Assembly (NCBI GenBank): GCA_029257045.1
Contig: JARIDB010000091.1
Span: forward strand, 1 to 41,918
Reading direction: 5' to 3'
Source: Clostridium sp.
GTDB lineage: Bacteria > Bacillota > Clostridia > Clostridiales > Clostridiaceae
DNA: 41,918 bases
How positions within the stretch are numbered: position 1 is the stretch's first letter; the number at the start of each line of letters is the position of its first letter. The translations under genes were made by a program, and so were the position numbers. The notes below the pieces were generated by a model, which did not search any database, had not been told where the DNA came from, and saw only the letters and a list, made by a program, of their open reading frames with translations. Shown here piece after piece: positions 40,441-41,918 of this stretch.

Positions 40441-41918
40441 ATGGAATATGTAGTAGAGATGCTTAACATTCGTAAAGAATTTCCAGGGATAATTGCAAAT
40501 GACAACGTTACCCTACAGCTTAGAAAAGGTGAAATCCATGCGCTTTTAGGAGAAAATGGTGCTGGAAAATCTACATTAATGGGAATGTTATTTGGAATGT
40601 ACATGCCGGAAAAGGGAACTATAAAGATAAATGGGAAAGAAGTTAAAATTTCTAATCCTAATATAGCAAATGATTTAGGTATTGGTATGGTGCATCAGCA
40701 CTTTAAACTAGTTGAAAACTTTACAGTAACTGAAAATATAATTCTTGGATGTGAACCAAGAAAATTTTTAACTGTTGATATTAAAAAAGCAGCTAAAAAA
40801 ATAGATGAATTATCAAAAACTTATGGTTTAAATGTAGATCCATATTCAAAAATAGAAGATATATCTGTTGGAATGCAACAACGTGTAGAAATATTAAAAA
40901 TGTTATACAGAAAGGCTGAAGTTTTAATTTTTGATGAACCTACAGCAGTATTAACACCTAAGGAAATAGAAGATTTAATTATAATTATGAAAAACCTTAT
41001 TAAAGAAGGAAAATCAATAATTTTAATTACTCATAAATTAAAAGAAATAAAAGCTGCAGCAGACAGATGTACAGTTATAAGACGTGGTAAATGTATAGGA
41101 ACTGTAGATGTTAAAACAACAAGTGAAGCTGATATGGCTAAGATGATGGTTGGTAGACAAGTGTCTTTTAAAGTTGAAAAGGGCGAAGCCAATCCAGAAG
41201 AAGAAGTTTTGAAAATAGAAAATGTTTTTGTTAAAAACAATAAAAAGGTTTTAGGACTTAAAGACTTTAGCTTAAATGTAAGACGTGGAGAAATAGTTGG
41301 GATAGCTGGAGTTGAGGGAAATGGACAAAGTGAAATTGTTGAAGCTATAACAGGGATGAGAAGTATTGAGAGTGGAAATATATTCTTTAGGGGTGATGAG
41401 ATTACTCATAAATCCATAAGAAATAGAATAGATGTTGGAATTTCACATATTCCAGAAGATAGACATAAAAGAGGATTAATTCTTGATTACACCATGGAAG
41501 ATAATATGGTTTTGAAAGCTTATAAAAATGAACCTTTTTCAAAAAATGGACTTATAAATAGAGAAGAAATAACAAAGTATTCAAATGATATTATTGAAAC
41601 ATTTGATGTAAGGTCTGGAGAAGGTGGAGCTTCTTTAGCAAGAACTTTATCTGGAGGGAATCAACAAAAGGGCATAATAGGTCGTGAGATTTTTTCGAAT
41701 CCAGATTTATTAATTGCGGTACAACCAACAAGAGGTTTAGATGTTGGATCTATAGAATACATACACAAGAGATTAATAGAACAAAGAGATAGTGGCAAGG
41801 CTGTATTATTAGTATCTCTAGAATTAGATGAAATACTAAATCTTTCAGATAGAATTGCTATAGTAAATAACGGTGAACTTATAGGAATAGTAAATGCCAA
41901 TGAAACTGACGAGAATGA
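40441..41918 (+). CDS. ABC transporter ATP-binding protein, BMP/nucleoside type (partial, 3' end missing)
   Basis: Double-domain ATPase of the RbsA/YufO kind that powers uptake with the BMP lipoprotein. First domain: Walker A GENGAGKST, signature SVGMQQRVEI, Walker B VLIFDEPT. Second domain: degenerate Walker A GVEGNGQSE, signature LSGGNQQKG, and AVQPTRGLD in place of a standard Walker B Glu. Such asymmetry is normal for this family. Start ATG 40441 has GGTG 5 bp upstream. The frame is open to the last base (492 codons seen). The rest, and the permease genes, lie outside the window. Confidence 0.94.
   Translation, partial: MEYVVEMLNIRKEFPGIIANDNVTLQLRKGEIHALLGENGAGKSTLMGMLFGMYMPEKGTIKINGKEVKISNPNIANDLGIGMVHQHFKLVENFTVTENIILGCEPRKFLTVDIKKAAKKIDELSKTYGLNVDPYSKIEDISVGMQQRVEILKMLYRKAEVLIFDEPTAVLTPKEIEDLIIIMKNLIKEGKSIILITHKLKEIKAAADRCTVIRRGKCIGTVDVKTTSEADMAKMMVGRQVSFKVEKGEANPEEEVLKIENVFVKNNKKVLGLKDFSLNVRRGEIVGIAGVEGNGQSEIVEAITGMRSIESGNIFFRGDEITHKSIRNRIDVGISHIPEDRHKRGLILDYTMEDNMVLKAYKNEPFSKNGLINREEITKYSNDIIETFDVRSGEGGASLARTLSGGNQQKGIIGREIFSNPDLLIAVQPTRGLDVGSIEYIHKRLIEQRDSGKAVLLVSLELDEILNLSDRIAIVNNGELIGIVNANETDEN

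Overview
The window is low-GC Gram-positive chromosomal DNA from a spore-forming anaerobe, most likely a Clostridium sensu stricto species. The grounds are the very AT-rich codon use, strong AGGAGG-type ribosome binding sites, many hairpin-plus-T-run terminators, and a full set of clostridial sporulation genes (sipL rather than spoVID, yabG, veg, spoIIR, CotS-type coat proteins). I see no phage, insertion sequence, CRISPR array or riboswitch that I can support.

Layout. 1-340: the 3' end of a 23S rRNA gene, then tRNA-Asn and a terminator, with no 5S gene between them. 460-7782: a membrane-anchored polysaccharide deacetylase, then a two-component system, a lipoprotein and the tldD/pmbA pair. 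7933-15279: lipoteichoic acid synthase (minus), an FAD oxidoreductase, a RusA-like zinc-ribbon protein (minus), tsaD, a membrane-tethered alpha/beta-hydrolase-fold protein and an HtrA protease. 15356-21231: a flavin-based extracellular electron transfer (EET) locus made of apbE/fmnB and an FMN-binding lipoprotein on the minus strand, and ndh2, eetA, eetB and dmkB on the plus strand. A LysR regulator follows it in convergent orientation. 22352-28732: a spore-coat cluster of two glycosyltransferases, three CotS-family kinase-like proteins and one unrecognised protein. 28959-32287: yabG, veg and sipL. 32551-35971: cyanophycinase and cyanophycin synthetase. 36115-38509: ispE, spoIIR, a DUF1934 protein and a small orphan. 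39254-end: a BMP-family lipoprotein and the start of its ABC ATPase, which runs off the window.

How it fits together. The EET genes predict electron flow from NADH through Ndh2 to a membrane quinone and then to an ApbE-flavinylated surface lipoprotein. A Rex-like box upstream of ndh2 suggests NADH/NAD+ control. About a third of the window serves sporulation: coat modification, coat processing, coat anchoring, the SpoIIR signal, and cyanophycin metabolism, which has been linked to spores in C. perfringens.

Observations most worth a second look: (1) the EET locus and its Rex-like box; (2) the spoIIR ribosome binding site, locked in an 11-bp hairpin whose 5' arm a sigma-F transcript would lack; (3) an apparent AUA start codon in the coat cluster; (4) a tandem 11-bp Pho-box-like repeat before htrA; (5) an alpha/beta-hydrolase and a RusA-like protein that lack catalytic residues; (6) the duplicated, divergent glycosyltransferase/CotS modules. 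All calls come from reading the sequence; no database search was run.
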